Shown piece by piece: positions 34,161-43,505 of a stretch of DNA of 58,378 bases. The notes beneath the pieces are model-generated. The model saw only the letters and a list, made by a program, of their open reading frames with translations. It made no database searches and was not told where the DNA came from. The stretch's first letter is position 1, and every line of letters starts with the position of its first letter. The stretch is from Reyranella sp. GTDB lineage: Bacteria > Pseudomonadota > Alphaproteobacteria > Reyranellales > Reyranellaceae. The translations under genes were made by a program, and so were the position numbers. Location of the stretch: assembly GCA_022844015.1 (NCBI GenBank), contig JALHMO010000014.1, positions 1 through 58,378 of the forward strand, in the 5' to 3' direction.

Positions 34161-35081
34161 ATGGACGACATCCTCTCCTTCGTCCTGCTCACCCTTGCCG
34201 CCACGCTGCGCGTGGCGACGCCGCTGGTGCTGTGCGCCATGGGCGGGCTGTTCTCGGAGAAGAGCGGCATCATCGATGTCGGGCTCGAAGGCAAGATGCT
34301 GATGGCGGCGTTCTTCGGCGCGGCCGCGGCCGCCGTCTCCGGCTCGGCGTGGGTTGGCGTCGCTGCCGCCATCATCGCCGCCGAGATGATGGCGCTGCTG
34401 CACGGGCTCGCCTGCATCACCTATCGCGGCAACCAGGTGGTGAGCGGCGTCGCCATCAACATCCTGGCGGCCGGGCTCACCATCGTGCTCGGCAACGCGT
34501 GGTTCAGTCGCGGCGGCCAGACGCCGGCGCTGGTCGGCGACCAGCGCCTGATGCCGATCCTGCTGCCCGGCGCCGGCGACAACATCCTCGTCTATGTGGC
34601 GCTCGCCGCCGTGCCGCTCACCTGGTGGATCGTCGCGCGCACGCGCTTCGGCCTCAGGCTGCGCGCGGTCGGCGAGATGCCGCTCGCCGTCGACACTGCC
34701 GGCATCTCGGTGCCCTGGCTGCGCTATCGCGCGGTGCTGTTGTGCGGCCTGTTCGCCGGCCTGGCGGGCGCCTACATCTCGATCGCCCAGAACGCCGGCT
34801 TCAGCCGCGACATGACGGCCGGGCAGGGCTTCATCGCTCTCGCCGCCATCATCTTCGGCAAGTGGCAACCCTTCCCGGCGTTCGGCGCCTGCCTGCTGTT
34901 CGGCCTGCTCGACGCCATCGCCATCCGCCTCCAGGGCGTGCGCCTTCCGGGCATCGGCGAGGTTCCGGTGCAACTCTTCCAGGCCTTGCCCTATCTTCTC
35001 ACCGTGTTCCTGCTGGCCGGCTTCATCGGCCGCGCGGTGGCGCCCAAGGCAGCCGGCATTCCTTACGAAAAGGAGCATTGA
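34161..35081 (+). CDS. Nucleoside-type ABC transporter permease 2 (BPD_transp_2)
   Basis: 306 residues, about eight to nine hydrophobic segments. Family motifs: ATPLVLCAMGGLFSEKSGII, DVGLEGKMLMAAFFGA, YRGNQVVSGVAINILAAGLT, and FGLRLRAVGEMPLAVDTAGI in the coupling loop. It ends with a polar tail KAAGIPYEKEH. It forms a heterodimer with the permease at 32645. The cytidine deaminase gene starts 44 nt downstream and is in the same transcription unit. Confidence 0.92.
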   Translation: MDDILSFVLLTLAATLRVATPLVLCAMGGLFSEKSGIIDVGLEGKMLMAAFFGAAAAAVSGSAWVGVAAAIIAAEMMALLHGLACITYRGNQVVSGVAINILAAGLTIVLGNAWFSRGGQTPALVGDQRLMPILLPGAGDNILVYVALAAVPLTWWIVARTRFGLRLRAVGEMPLAVDTAGISVPWLRYRAVLLCGLFAGLAGAYISIAQNAGFSRDMTAGQGFIALAAIIFGKWQPFPAFGACLLFGLLDAIAIRLQGVRLPGIGEVPVQLFQALPYLLTVFLLAGFIGRAVAPKAAGIPYEKEH

Positions 35082-35125
35082 TGCCGTTCGGGACAGAACC
35101 GGTGCACCGCAGGAAAGGAGAGTAG

Positions 35126-35515
35126 ATGGACGACCTGCTTCATCTCGCCCGCCGGATGATGCTGCGCGCCCACGCGCCCTACTCGAAATTCCATGTCGGC
35201 GCGGCGCTGCGCAGCGAGGATGGCTCGATTCATGGCGGCTGCAATGTCGAGAACGCGGCCTACCCGCAAGGCTGGTGCGCCGAGGCCTCGGCGATCGCCG
35301 CCCTTGTCGGGGCGGGCGGCAAGCGCATCCTCGAATGCGTCGTGATCGGTCCCGGCCCCGAGGTCATCACGCCCTGTGGCGGTTGCCGCCAGAAGCTGCG
35401 CGAGTTCGCGTCGGACGATCTGCCGATCCATCTCTGCGGCCCGGACGGCCTGCACCGCACGGTGACCCTGGGGCAGCTCCTGCCGATGTCGTTCGGCCCG
35501 CAGCACTTCGGCTAG
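35126..35515 (+). CDS. cdd: Cytidine deaminase
   Basis: 129 residues, homotetrameric-type CDA. Zinc site: [12 protein letters not shown] (C-A-E, with the catalytic Glu) and [13 protein letters not shown] (PCxxC). Substrate loops: [20 protein letters not shown] and [12 protein letters not shown]. It deaminates (deoxy)cytidine to (deoxy)uridine, the first step for imported pyrimidine nucleosides, whose phosphorolysis by the DeoA-like enzyme downstream follows. GAAAGGAGAG directly precedes the ATG. Confidence 0.95.
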   Translation: MDDLLHLARRMMLRAHAPYSKFHVGAALRSEDGSIHGGCNVENAAYPQGWCAEASAIAALVGAGGKRILECVVIGPGPEVITPCGGCRQKLREFASDDLPIHLCGPDGLHRTVTLGQLLPMSFGPQHFG

Positions 35516-35532
35516 CCCGGGATGCACCGGAC

Positions 35533-36324
35533 ATGAACGAGATGATCGCCCGTCGCGCCCCCGGCTTCCGGCCCAAGGTGGCGGTCGTGCTGGGTTCCGG
35601 CCTCGGCGGGCTGGCCGACCAGGTGCAGGCGGTGGCAACGATCCCGTATGGCGAGCTGCCGGGCTTTCCGCAGACCACGGTGGGCAGCCACGCCGGCCGA
35701 CTGGTGCTGGGCCATGCCGGGTCGACGCCCGTCGCCGTGCTGCAGGGGCGCGCTCATTACTACGAGCGCGGCCGTCCCGACGAGATGAAGGTCGCCATCC
35801 ACACCCTGGCCGAGATCGGCTGCGAGACGCTGCTGCAGACCAACGCCGCGGGCAGCCTGCGGCTCGACATGCCGCCCGGCTCGGTGATGGCGATCACCGA
35901 TCACATCAATTTCACCGGGGTCAATCCGCTGTTCGACGCGGGGCCGGGCGACGGCCGCTTCGTCGACATGGTCGATGCCTACGACCCGGCGTTGCGGCAG
36001 GCGCTGCTGGCCGCCGCCGCCGCCGCCGGCGTGACCTGCCACCAGGGCGTCTACATCTGGTTCAGCGGCCCGAGCTTCGAGACCCCCGCCGAGATCCGTG
36101 CAGCCCGGGTGCTCGGCGCCGATGCCGTCGGCATGTCGACGGCGCCCGAGACGATCCTGGCGCGCCACGTCGGCATGAAGGTCGCGGCGCTGTCGCTGAT
36201 CACCAACTACGCCGCCGGCCTGGTGCCCGGAAAGCTCGGCCACGAGCAGACGCTCGCCGTCGCCGGGGCGGCCGCCGCCGACGTGCAGCAGTTGCTGCGG
36301 ACGTTTCTGGAGCGCTACACCTAG
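35533..36324 (+). CDS. Purine nucleoside phosphorylase
   Basis: 263 residues, trimeric PNP/MTAP family (NP-II). Motifs: [14 protein letters not shown] (phosphate loop), [70 protein letters not shown] and LITNYAAG; the Asn in the last motif is the residue that marks 6-oxopurine (inosine/guanosine) specificity. It splits purine nucleosides into base and ribose-1-phosphate. The start at 35533 lies 17 nt after cdd; an earlier ATG at 35522 is in another frame. Adenosine reaches it after the Add step encoded downstream. Confidence 0.93.
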   Translation: MNEMIARRAPGFRPKVAVVLGSGLGGLADQVQAVATIPYGELPGFPQTTVGSHAGRLVLGHAGSTPVAVLQGRAHYYERGRPDEMKVAIHTLAEIGCETLLQTNAAGSLRLDMPPGSVMAITDHINFTGVNPLFDAGPGDGRFVDMVDAYDPALRQALLAAAAAAGVTCHQGVYIWFSGPSFETPAEIRAARVLGADAVGMSTAPETILARHVGMKVAALSLITNYAAGLVPGKLGHEQTLAVAGAAAADVQQLLRTFLERYT

Positions 36325-36329
36325 CGCCG

Positions 36330-37652
36330 ATGCTGCCCCAGGAGATCATCCGCAAGAAGCGCGACGGCCATGAGCTGTCGGACGAGGAGATCGCCTTCGT
36401 CGTGCGCGGCATCCATGACGGCGGCCTGAGCGAAGGCCAGGTCGCGGCCTTCGCCATGGCGGTGTTCTTCCGCGACATGAGCACGGCGGAGCGGGTGGCG
36501 CTGACCCTGGGGCTGTGCCGCTCCGGCATGCAGCTCGACTGGAAGGACCTCGACCTGCCGGGACCGCTGATCGACAAGCATTCGAGCGGCGGGGTCGGCG
36601 ACAAGGTGAGCCTGATGCTGGCGCCGATCGTCGCCGCCTGCGGCGCCTTCGTGCCGATGATCTCGGGCCGCGGGCTCGGCCACACCGGCGGCACGCTCGA
36701 CAAGCTGTCGGCGATCTCGGGCTACGACACCCAACCCGACATCGCGACCTTCCGCCGGGTGGTGCGCGAGGTCGGCTGCGCGGTGATCGGCCAGACCGAC
36801 AACCTCGCCCCGGCTGACCGGCGGCTCTACGCCACGCGCGACGTCACCGGCAGCGTCGAATCGATACCCCTGATCGTGAGCTCGATCCTGTCGAAGAAGA
36901 TCGCCGAGGGGCTCGGCGGGCTGGTGATGGACGTGAAATGCGGGTCGGGCGCCTTCTGCGACACCGTGGCGATGGCGCGCGACCTCGCGACCGGTCTGGT
37001 CGCCGTCGCCAACCAGGCCGGCCTGCCGACCGTCGCGCTGATCACCGACATGGACCGCGTGCTCGGGCGCAATGTCGGCAACGCCCTCGAGGTGGTCGAG
37101 GCGGTCGACTATCTCAAGGGCGAGGGCACGCGCGATGCGCGCCTGCACGAGGTCACCATGGCGCTGGCCGGCGAGATGATCGCGCTCGGCCGCCTGGCGC
37201 CCGATGCCGCGGCCGGCCGGGCGCTCGCCGAGAAGGCACTTGCAGACGGACGGGCCGCCGAGAGGTTCGGACGCATGGTGGCAGCGCTGGGCGGGCCGGA
37301 CGATTTTCTCGAGCACGGCAACCGCTATCTCGGCTACGCCCCGGTGATCCGGCCGTGCAATGCCGAGCGCTCGGGTCACGTGGCGGGCATGAACGCCCGC
37401 GACATCGGCATCGCCGTCGTGGCGCTGGGCGGCGGCCGCAGCCACGCCGACGACGCGATCGATCCGTCGGTCGGCCTCAGCGACGTCGTCGAGGTCGGCG
37501 CCGCGGTGCGCGCCGGCAATCCGCTCTGCATGGTCCATGCCGCGAGCGACGCCGAGGCCGAGGCGGCGATGGACATCGTGCGGCGGGCGATCCGCATCGC
37601 GCCCGGCGCGGCCGAGCCGGGGCCGGTCGTCCTCGAACGTGTGGTCCGGTGA
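36330..37652 (+). CDS. deoA: Thymidine (pyrimidine-nucleoside) phosphorylase
   Basis: 440 residues, full length. N-terminal helix [20 protein letters not shown], then the family signature [40 protein letters not shown] (phosphate site), and the active-site region [20 protein letters not shown] with [11 protein letters not shown]. It phosphorolyses thymidine or (deoxy)uridine to base plus sugar-1-phosphate. It starts 5 nt after the PNP stop, and its own stop overlaps the GTG of the dioxygenase gene, so the enzymes are made together. Confidence 0.94.
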   Translation: MLPQEIIRKKRDGHELSDEEIAFVVRGIHDGGLSEGQVAAFAMAVFFRDMSTAERVALTLGLCRSGMQLDWKDLDLPGPLIDKHSSGGVGDKVSLMLAPIVAACGAFVPMISGRGLGHTGGTLDKLSAISGYDTQPDIATFRRVVREVGCAVIGQTDNLAPADRRLYATRDVTGSVESIPLIVSSILSKKIAEGLGGLVMDVKCGSGAFCDTVAMARDLATGLVAVANQAGLPTVALITDMDRVLGRNVGNALEVVEAVDYLKGEGTRDARLHEVTMALAGEMIALGRLAPDAAAGRALAEKALADGRAAERFGRMVAALGGPDDFLEHGNRYLGYAPVIRPCNAERSGHVAGMNARDIGIAVVALGGGRSHADDAIDPSVGLSDVVEVGAAVRAGNPLCMVHAASDAEAEAAMDIVRRAIRIAPGAAEPGPVVLERVVR

Positions 37653-38461
37653 AGCCGCCGGACCTCGGCGCCTACGAGCGCGACGGCTTCCTGGTGCTGG
37701 AGGGGTTCCTGCCGGCAGCCGAATGCGACGCCCTGCAGGTGCGCGCCGCCGAGCTGGTGGCGGGCTTCTCGAGGCCAGCGCGGCGCACGGTGTTCTCGAC
37801 CGGGGACCAGCGCCATGCCGACGACCGCTACTTCAGCGAGTCGGGCGATGCCATCCGCTTCTTCTTCGAGGAGGCGGCGACCGACCAGCCGACGGCGCTG
37901 GCGCTGAACAAGATCGGCCATGCCCTGCACGATCTCGATCCGGTGTTCGACCGTGTCTCGCGGCGGCCCGCGCTGGCCGCGCTGGCGAATGCCCTGGGCC
38001 TCGTGCAGCCCCTGCTGCTGCAGTCGATGTATCTCTTCAAGCAGCCGCACATTGGCGGCCCCGTCGACTGGCATCAGGACGCGACCTGGCTGTACACCGA
38101 GCCCTCGACCGTGACCGGCTTCTGGATCGCCCTCGACGATGCCGACCGCGACAACGGCTGCCTGATGGCGCTGCCCGGCGGTCACCGCGGGCCGCTGCGC
38201 CAGCGCTTCCGCCACCGCGGCGGGCGGCTCGCCACCGAGACGCTCGACGACACGCCGTGGCCGACCGCCCCGCCGGTGGCGATCGAGGCGCGGCGCGGCA
38301 CCCTGGTCGTGCTGCACGGCCTGCTGCCGCATGCCAGCGCGCCCAACCGGTCGGCGCGGCCGCGCCACGCCTATTCCTTGCATGTGATCGACGGTTGCGC
38401 CGATTATCCGCCCGACAACTGGCTGCAAAGGCCGACCCTGCCGCTACGAGGATTCGCGTGA
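37649..38461 (+). CDS. Phytanoyl-CoA dioxygenase-family Fe(II)/2-oxoglutarate enzyme
   Basis: 270 residues starting at GTG 37649 within the deoA stop. PhyH fold: [20 protein letters not shown] at the N-terminus, metal HxD in [40 protein letters not shown], and the distal His and 2OG-binding region in [15 protein letters not shown]. PhyH members hydroxylate diverse small molecules. Its position between deoA and add, with overlaps on both sides, is unexpected and implies action on a nucleoside, nucleobase or derivative delivered by the same transporter. The substrate is not known. Confidence 0.87.
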   Translation: MKPPDLGAYERDGFLVLEGFLPAAECDALQVRAAELVAGFSRPARRTVFSTGDQRHADDRYFSESGDAIRFFFEEAATDQPTALALNKIGHALHDLDPVFDRVSRRPALAALANALGLVQPLLLQSMYLFKQPHIGGPVDWHQDATWLYTEPSTVTGFWIALDDADRDNGCLMALPGGHRGPLRQRFRHRGGRLATETLDDTPWPTAPPVAIEARRGTLVVLHGLLPHASAPNRSARPRHAYSLHVIDGCADYPPDNWLQRPTLPLRGFA

Positions 38462-39417
38462 TCGCCAAGGCTGAGCTGCACTGTCATCTCGAAGGCTCGA
38501 TCCCGCCGGCGCTGGCGCGCGAGCTGGCGCTGCGCAACGGGCTCGACCTGCCGCCGGGGCTGATGGGCGACGATGGCTTCTATGCGTGGTCGGATTTTCT
38601 CAGCTTCCTCGCTGCCTACGACCTCGTCTGCACGACGCTCCGCACGGCGCGGGATTTCGGCGACGTGCTGTACGGCTACCTGGCCGGCGCGGCGCGCGAG
38701 GGCGCGGTCTATGTCGAGATGTTCTGCTCGCCCGAGCGGCCGGCGGCGCTCGGCATCGCCTACGGCGCCTGGCTCGAGGCGTTGGGGGACGCGATCGACC
38801 GGGCGCGCCGCGACTTTCGCATCGAGGGCCGCATCATCATCGTCTGCATTCGCCATCTCGGGCCCGAGCGCGCGCTCGCCATGGCAAAGGCCATGGTGAG
38901 CGAGCCGCACCGCTACGTCGTGGGCTTCGGCATGGGCGGCGACGAGGCCAAGTTCGCCCCGGTCGATTTCGCGCCGGCCTACCGGCTGGCCCATGAGCAC
39001 GGGTTCGGCTGCACCGTCCATGCCGGAGAGGTGCTGGGGCCGGAAAGCGTGCGGGCGGCGATCCGCGACCTGCCGGTGACCCGGATCGGCCACGGCGTGC
39101 GCTCGGCCGAGGATCCCGCGCTGGTCGCCGAGATCGCCCGCCGCGGCATCGTGCTCGAGGTCTGCCCGGGCAGCAACGTCGCCCTCGGGCTTTATCCCGA
39201 CCGCGCCGCCCATCCGCTGCATCGCTTGATCGACGCGGGAGTCCGCGTCACGCTGAATTCCGACGATCCGCCGTTCTTTCACACCACGCTCGGGACCGAG
39301 TACGAGCTGGCGGGCCTGGACGAGGCGGCATTGAAGCGCATTGCGCGGACGGCGATCGAGGCATCGTTCGCCGACGCGGCGACCCGGCAGAGGCTATTGG
39401 GGGAGATGGAGCCATGA
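38458..39417 (+). CDS. add: Adenosine deaminase
   Basis: 319 residues beginning at GTG 38458, overlapping the preceding stop. Zinc and catalytic motifs: KAELHCHLEGSIPP (HxH), FGCTVHAGEVLGPESV (His, catalytic Glu), RIGHGVRSAEDP and VTLNSDDPPFF (metal Asp, SDDP). The protein is a little short of E. coli Add but has all blocks. It makes inosine from adenosine for the PNP in the same operon; an adenine-deaminase-like specificity (as in the ADA-related ADE branch) is possible. The stop overlaps the phosphatase start (ATGA). Confidence 0.9.
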   Translation: MIAKAELHCHLEGSIPPALARELALRNGLDLPPGLMGDDGFYAWSDFLSFLAAYDLVCTTLRTARDFGDVLYGYLAGAAREGAVYVEMFCSPERPAALGIAYGAWLEALGDAIDRARRDFRIEGRIIIVCIRHLGPERALAMAKAMVSEPHRYVVGFGMGGDEAKFAPVDFAPAYRLAHEHGFGCTVHAGEVLGPESVRAAIRDLPVTRIGHGVRSAEDPALVAEIARRGIVLEVCPGSNVALGLYPDRAAHPLHRLIDAGVRVTLNSDDPPFFHTTLGTEYELAGLDEAALKRIARTAIEASFADAATRQRLLGEMEP

Positions 39418-40277
39418 TCGCACGCAAGTTCCTGGCGCTGGGGAGTATCCTCGCCGCCCTGTCGACCGGCCTGGCGGCCGGTGCCGTCCGGGCTCAGGAG
39501 GTGGCGCCCAACGATCTGCTGCTCGCCACGCTGTGGACGCAGCGCTCGGTCGAGTACCGGGCCAATGCGCTCACCGTGTTCGCGCTGGCCAGGCTGCGGC
39601 TCGACGAGGCGTTGGCCGACAAGAGCTGGACGGCGGCGCCGGGCGAGCAGAAGGGCGACTTCCAGAACCTGCCGCCCGCCGTCATCCTCGACGTCGACGA
39701 GACCCTGATCGACAACTCGCTCTACCAGGCGTGGATGCTGAAGAACAACCAGACCTTCAGCACCAAGACCTGGAACGTGTTCTGCGCAGCCCAGGTGTCG
39801 CGCGCCATCCCGGGCGCCGTCGAGTTCAGCAAGTACGCCGATTCGAAGGGCGTCAAGCTGTTCTACATCACCAATCGCGACGCCTCGACCGAGAAGGACA
39901 CGCGCGAGAACATGCAGAAGCTCGGCTTCCCGATGGGCGGCAATGTCGACACCTTCCTGATGCAGAACAAGCAGCAGGGCTGGGGCAGCGCCAAGAGCTC
40001 GCGTCGCGCCGTCGTCACCAAGGACTACCGCGTGCTCTTGAATGTCGGCGACAATTTCGGCGATTTCGACGATCGCTACCGGGGCAGCGAGGCCGACCGC
40101 GCCAAGGCGTTCGATTCCGATCTCGCCTACTGGGGCAAGCAGTGGCTGATGCTGCCCAACCCGACCTACGGCTCGTTCGACACGGCGACCTACGGCCACG
40201 ATTTCAAGAAGCCGCTGGCCGAGCAGCGCAAGGCCAAGTGGGACGCGCTGGAGACCTGGGTCGGGCCGAAACAGTAG
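39414..40277 (+). CDS. Periplasmic HAD acid phosphatase, e(P4)/class C 5'-nucleotidase type
   Basis: 287 residues with a signal peptide (LALGSILAALSTGLAAGAVR) and no lipobox seen. HAD motifs of the class C (DDDD) family: AVILDVDETLIDNSLYQAWM, FYITNRDASTEKDTREN and LLNVGDNFGDFDDRY. Homologues (Haemophilus e(P4)) strip phosphate from nucleotides outside the inner membrane. Here the gene is coupled by ATGA to the adenosine deaminase gene, so the locus probably handles the whole route: nucleotide, nucleoside, uptake, then deamination and phosphorolysis. It is the last gene before a D/B-type palindrome. Confidence 0.88.
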   Translation: MIARKFLALGSILAALSTGLAAGAVRAQEVAPNDLLLATLWTQRSVEYRANALTVFALARLRLDEALADKSWTAAPGEQKGDFQNLPPAVILDVDETLIDNSLYQAWMLKNNQTFSTKTWNVFCAAQVSRAIPGAVEFSKYADSKGVKLFYITNRDASTEKDTRENMQKLGFPMGGNVDTFLMQNKQQGWGSAKSSRRAVVTKDYRVLLNVGDNFGDFDDRYRGSEADRAKAFDSDLAYWGKQWLMLPNPTYGSFDTATYGHDFKKPLAEQRKAKWDALETWVGPKQ

Positions 40278-40328
40278 CCGCTCTTCGACTCCTCCTCAGC
40301 GAAGCCGGCTGTCGAATTCACGCATCAT

Positions 40329-40530
40329 GCTGTCCTCCCTGCGCGAAGCGCGGGGAGGTGCCCCCGCAGGGGGCGGAGGGGCCATGAGCCGGGAGCGCGC
40401 CACTCCAGTGGCGCTCTTGGGATGTGTGATCGACAAGAAGAGCGCCACGGAGTGGCGCGCTCCCGGCTCATGACCCCTCCGTCCGCGAAGACGCGGACAC
40501 CTCCCCAGCGGTGACGCTGGGGAGGAGATC
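40329..40530. repeat. D-type palindrome with B-type copy 2 at its centre (likely bidirectional terminator)
   Basis: The outer D arms (CGGGGAGGTG... and ...CACCTCCCCAG) enclose a B-type copy whose arms at 40384-40406 and 40449-40471 are exact 23-nt inverted copies (containing GGGAGCGCGCCACTCC). CCCCAGCG GTGA CGCTGGGG at 40505-40524 is a strong hairpin just beyond the stop of the ABC ATPase gene on the minus strand. It separates two convergent operons and probably ends both. Confidence 0.65.
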
Positions 40531-40535
40531 GAAGA

Positions 40536-41630
40536 TCAGACCGCCGCTTCGGTCTTGGCGTCGAACAGGTGGAGGCGGTTGGGGTTCATCGCCAGGCGGA
40601 GGCGGTCGTGCATGCGCACCCGCAAGGTCGGCTCGACGCTGGCGACGAAGGCGGTGTCGGCGGCCCGCGTGTCGAGCACGATCTCCGAGCCGAGCTGCTC
40701 GACCACCTCGACCTCGACCTCTAGGCACAGCTCGGGCGGGTCGCCGGCACCGGCGATGTGCAGGTCCTCGGGCCGGATGCCGAGCGTCGCCGGCTCGCCG
40801 GCAAGGCCGGCGGCGCGCTCGGCGAGCGCCGCCGGCAGGCCGATCCTGAAGCCCGGCGCCACCGCCCACAGCGTGCCGTTGGCCGCCGACAGGGTGACCT
40901 CGGCGAAGTTCATCGCCGGCGAGCCGATGAAGCCCGCGACGAACCGGTTGGCCGGGGTGTTGTAGAGCTCGAGCGGCTCGCCGACCTGCTGGACGACGCC
41001 GTCCTTCATCACCACCACGCGATCGCCCAGGGTCATCGCCTCGATCTGGTCGTGGGTGACGTAGATCGCCGTGGTGCCGAGCCGCTCGTGCAGCTTCTTG
41101 AGCTCGACCCGCATCTGCACGCGCAGCTTGGCGTCGAGGTTGCTGAGCGGCTCGTCGAACAGGAAGACCTGGGGATGGCGGACGATGGCGCGGCCCAGCG
41201 CGACGCGCTGGCGCTGGCCGCCCGACAGCTGGCGCGGCTTGCGGTCGAGCAGGGTCTCGATGCCCAGGATCGCCGCCGCGTCGCGGACCCGCTTGTCGAT
41301 CTCGCTCTTCTCGAACTTCCGCATCTTGAGCCCGAAGGCCATGTTGTTGAACACGCTCATGTGCGGGTAGAGCGCGTAGTTCTGGAACACCATGGCGATG
41401 TCGCGGTCCATCGGCGGCAGCTCGTTGACCACCGTGTCGCCGATCAGGATGTCGCCCGAGGTGATCGCTTCCAGCCCGGCGACCATGCGCAAGGTCGTGG
41501 TCTTGCCGCAGCCCGAGGGGCCGACGAAGACCATGAACTCCTTGTCGCGGACCTCGAGGTCGACGTTCTTCACGGCGTGCACGTTGCCGTCGTAAACCTT
41601 GTTGACGTTGCGGATGCTGACCATCGCCAT
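40536..41630 (-). CDS. Sugar/polyol ABC transporter ATPase (UgpC/MalK type)
   Basis: 364 residues. Walker A GPSGCGKTT, Q-loop MVFQNYALYPHMSV, signature LSGGQRQRVALGRAIV, Walker B VFLFDEPLSNLDAKLR and switch His in YVTHDQIEAMTL. The C-terminal 110 residues form the TOBE/OB domain of MalK-type subunits (TLGIRPEDLHIAG). It is the fourth gene of a binding protein-permease-permease-ATPase operon on the minus strand; the permease gene stops 31 nt upstream. Substrates of this class are sugars, polyols or glycerol phosphate; nothing here narrows it further. Confidence 0.93.
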   Translation of the reverse strand: MAMVSIRNVNKVYDGNVHAVKNVDLEVRDKEFMVFVGPSGCGKTTTLRMVAGLEAITSGDILIGDTVVNELPPMDRDIAMVFQNYALYPHMSVFNNMAFGLKMRKFEKSEIDKRVRDAAAILGIETLLDRKPRQLSGGQRQRVALGRAIVRHPQVFLFDEPLSNLDAKLRVQMRVELKKLHERLGTTAIYVTHDQIEAMTLGDRVVVMKDGVVQQVGEPLELYNTPANRFVAGFIGSPAMNFAEVTLSAANGTLWAVAPGFRIGLPAALAERAAGLAGEPATLGIRPEDLHIAGAGDPPELCLEVEVEVVEQLGSEIVLDTRAADTAFVASVEPTLRVRMHDRLRLAMNPNRLHLFDAKTEAAV

Positions 41631-41661
41631 GTTGGTAACCCTGCGCGTATCTCTTGGCGGC

Positions 41662-42513
41662 TCAACCCTTGACCGAGCCGGTGATGCCCGAGACGTAGTG
41701 CTCGACGAAGAAGGAATAGACGATCGCCACCGGGATCGAGCCCAGCAGCGCGCCGGCCATCAGCGGCCCCCAGAAGAAGACGTCGCCGCGGATCAGCTCG
41801 GAGGTGACGCCGACCGGCACCGTCTTCTGGTCGGGCGAGGACAGGAACACCAGGGCGTAGATGAACTCGTTCCACGACAGGGTGAAGGCGAAGATGCCGG
41901 CCGACAGGATGCCCGGCACGGCGACCGGCAGGATGATGTAGACCATCGCCTTCCAGCGCGACGCGCCATCGATCCTGGCGCATTCCTCCAGCTCCTTGGG
42001 GATGGCCTTGAAGTAACCCATCATCAGCCAGGTGCAGAACGGGATCAGGAAGGTCGGGTAGGTCAGGATCAGCGCCCACGGCGTGTCGCCCAGCCGGAAG
42101 TTGCGGATGATCTCGGCGAGCGGGATGAACAGCAGGGTCTGCGGCACCAGGTAGGTCACGAAGATGGCGGTACCGAGCCCGCCGGCGAACGGGAAATTAA
42201 GCCGCGCCAGGGCGTAGCCCGCGAGCACGCCGCAGAACAGCGAGATGATCGTCGAGACGATGGCGATGAACATGGTGTTCAGCATCCACCGGGCGAACGA
42301 CGTCTCCTCGAACAGGTAGAGGATGTGGTCGAGCGTCGGGTTGTTGGTCCAGAACGGCTGGTAGTTGGCGGCGTTCCACGGCCGGTAGAGCTCGCCGTCC
42401 GGCCGGAACGTGGTGATGATCATCCAGTAGAACGGGAACAGCAGGACGAAGACGAACAGGATCAGCGGGATGTTGTAGAACACCCACTTCCGCCACAGCG
42501 CACCCTCGATCAT
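41662..42513 (-). CDS. Sugar ABC transporter permease (MalG/UgpE type)
   Basis: 283 residues with six predicted membrane segments, starting with NIPLILFVFVLLFPFYWMII. The EAA loop is TWLMMGYFKAIPKELEECAR followed by IDGASRWKAMVYIILPVAVP. The C-terminal LLGSIPVAIVYSFFVEHYVS and GITGSVKG ending are typical of the MalG type. It pairs with the permease at 42532, 18 nt upstream, to form the channel. Confidence 0.93.
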   Translation of the reverse strand: MIEGALWRKWVFYNIPLILFVFVLLFPFYWMIITTFRPDGELYRPWNAANYQPFWTNNPTLDHILYLFEETSFARWMLNTMFIAIVSTIISLFCGVLAGYALARLNFPFAGGLGTAIFVTYLVPQTLLFIPLAEIIRNFRLGDTPWALILTYPTFLIPFCTWLMMGYFKAIPKELEECARIDGASRWKAMVYIILPVAVPGILSAGIFAFTLSWNEFIYALVFLSSPDQKTVPVGVTSELIRGDVFFWGPLMAGALLGSIPVAIVYSFFVEHYVSGITGSVKG

Positions 42514-42531
42514 GTCAGCGGCTCTCCCGGC

Positions 42532-43458
42532 TCATCGCGTTTCGACGCGGCGGATGTACAGGAGCTGCACCACCACGATCAGGAACAGGAAGGGGAACAT
42601 GGCGAGCGAGATCGCCGCTCCCTCCGACAGCAGCCCGGTGCCGATGCCGATCTGGTAGGCGTAGGTCGCGAACAGATGGGTGGCGTTGGCGGGGCCGCCG
42701 CCGGTCATGACGTAGACCAGCTGGAAGTCGGCGAAGGTCTGGATGACCGAGAACAGCACCACCACCATGGTGACCGGCAGCAGGAGCGGCCAGGTGACAT
42801 GCCAGAAGCGCTGCCACGGCCGTGCCCCGTCGATCGCCGCCGCTTCCTGCAGCTCGGGGCTGATCGTCTGCAGGCCGGCCAGCAGGCTGATGGCGAAGAA
42901 CGGCACGCCGCGCCAGATGTTGACGATGATGATCGAGGCCATGGCGAGGTCGGGGTCGCCCAGCCAGTTGATGCGCTGGCTGATGATGCCGAGCTGGAAC
43001 AGCGTCCAGTTGAGCACGCTGAAGGTGGGATCGAACATCCACTTCCAGGCGAACGTCGACAGCACCGTCGGGATGATGAAGGGCAGCAGGATGAAGGCGC
43101 GCACCAGCGCCTTGCCCCTGAAATGCCGGTTGAGCAGGATCGCCAGCCACAGCCCGAGCGCCAGCTTGAACACCGTGGTCACGCCGGTGTACCAGAAGGT
43201 GTTCCAGACCGATGTCCGGAAGATGCTGTCGTCCCAGATCTTGTGGAAGTTCTTGAGGCCGACGAAGCCGCCCTCGACGCCGACGCGCGTGTTGGTGAGC
43301 GACAGCAACACGCCCTCGACGAACGGATAGGCGATGAACAGCCCGAGCAGGACTGCCGTCGGTGCCAGCAGGGTGAGGGCGAGCCAGCGCTCGTCCTCCA
43401 GCCGCCGCAGCCGCGGAACGGGCCGGGTTGTCGCGTCCGAGACTGCGGTTACTGCCAT
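42532..43458 (-). CDS. Sugar ABC transporter permease (MalF/UgpA type)
   Basis: 308 residues. N-terminal leader of about 30 polar residues, then TMs beginning ALTLLAPTAVLLGLFIAYPF. Typical MalF/UgpA text: ILLPFIIPTVLSTFAWKWMF and the EAA loop LQTISPELQEAAAIDGARPW followed by QRFWHVTWPLLLPVTMVVVL. Gene order with its neighbours is binding protein, this permease, MalG-type permease, ATPase. The stop is separated from the next permease by 18 nt. Confidence 0.93.
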   Translation of the reverse strand: MAVTAVSDATTRPVPRLRRLEDERWLALTLLAPTAVLLGLFIAYPFVEGVLLSLTNTRVGVEGGFVGLKNFHKIWDDSIFRTSVWNTFWYTGVTTVFKLALGLWLAILLNRHFRGKALVRAFILLPFIIPTVLSTFAWKWMFDPTFSVLNWTLFQLGIISQRINWLGDPDLAMASIIIVNIWRGVPFFAISLLAGLQTISPELQEAAAIDGARPWQRFWHVTWPLLLPVTMVVVLFSVIQTFADFQLVYVMTGGGPANATHLFATYAYQIGIGTGLLSEGAAISLAMFPFLFLIVVVQLLYIRRVETR

Positions 43459-43505
43459 GCTGGACTCGCCGTTTCAGAGGGTGACCCGAGGCTCCGTCCG
43501 GGACC

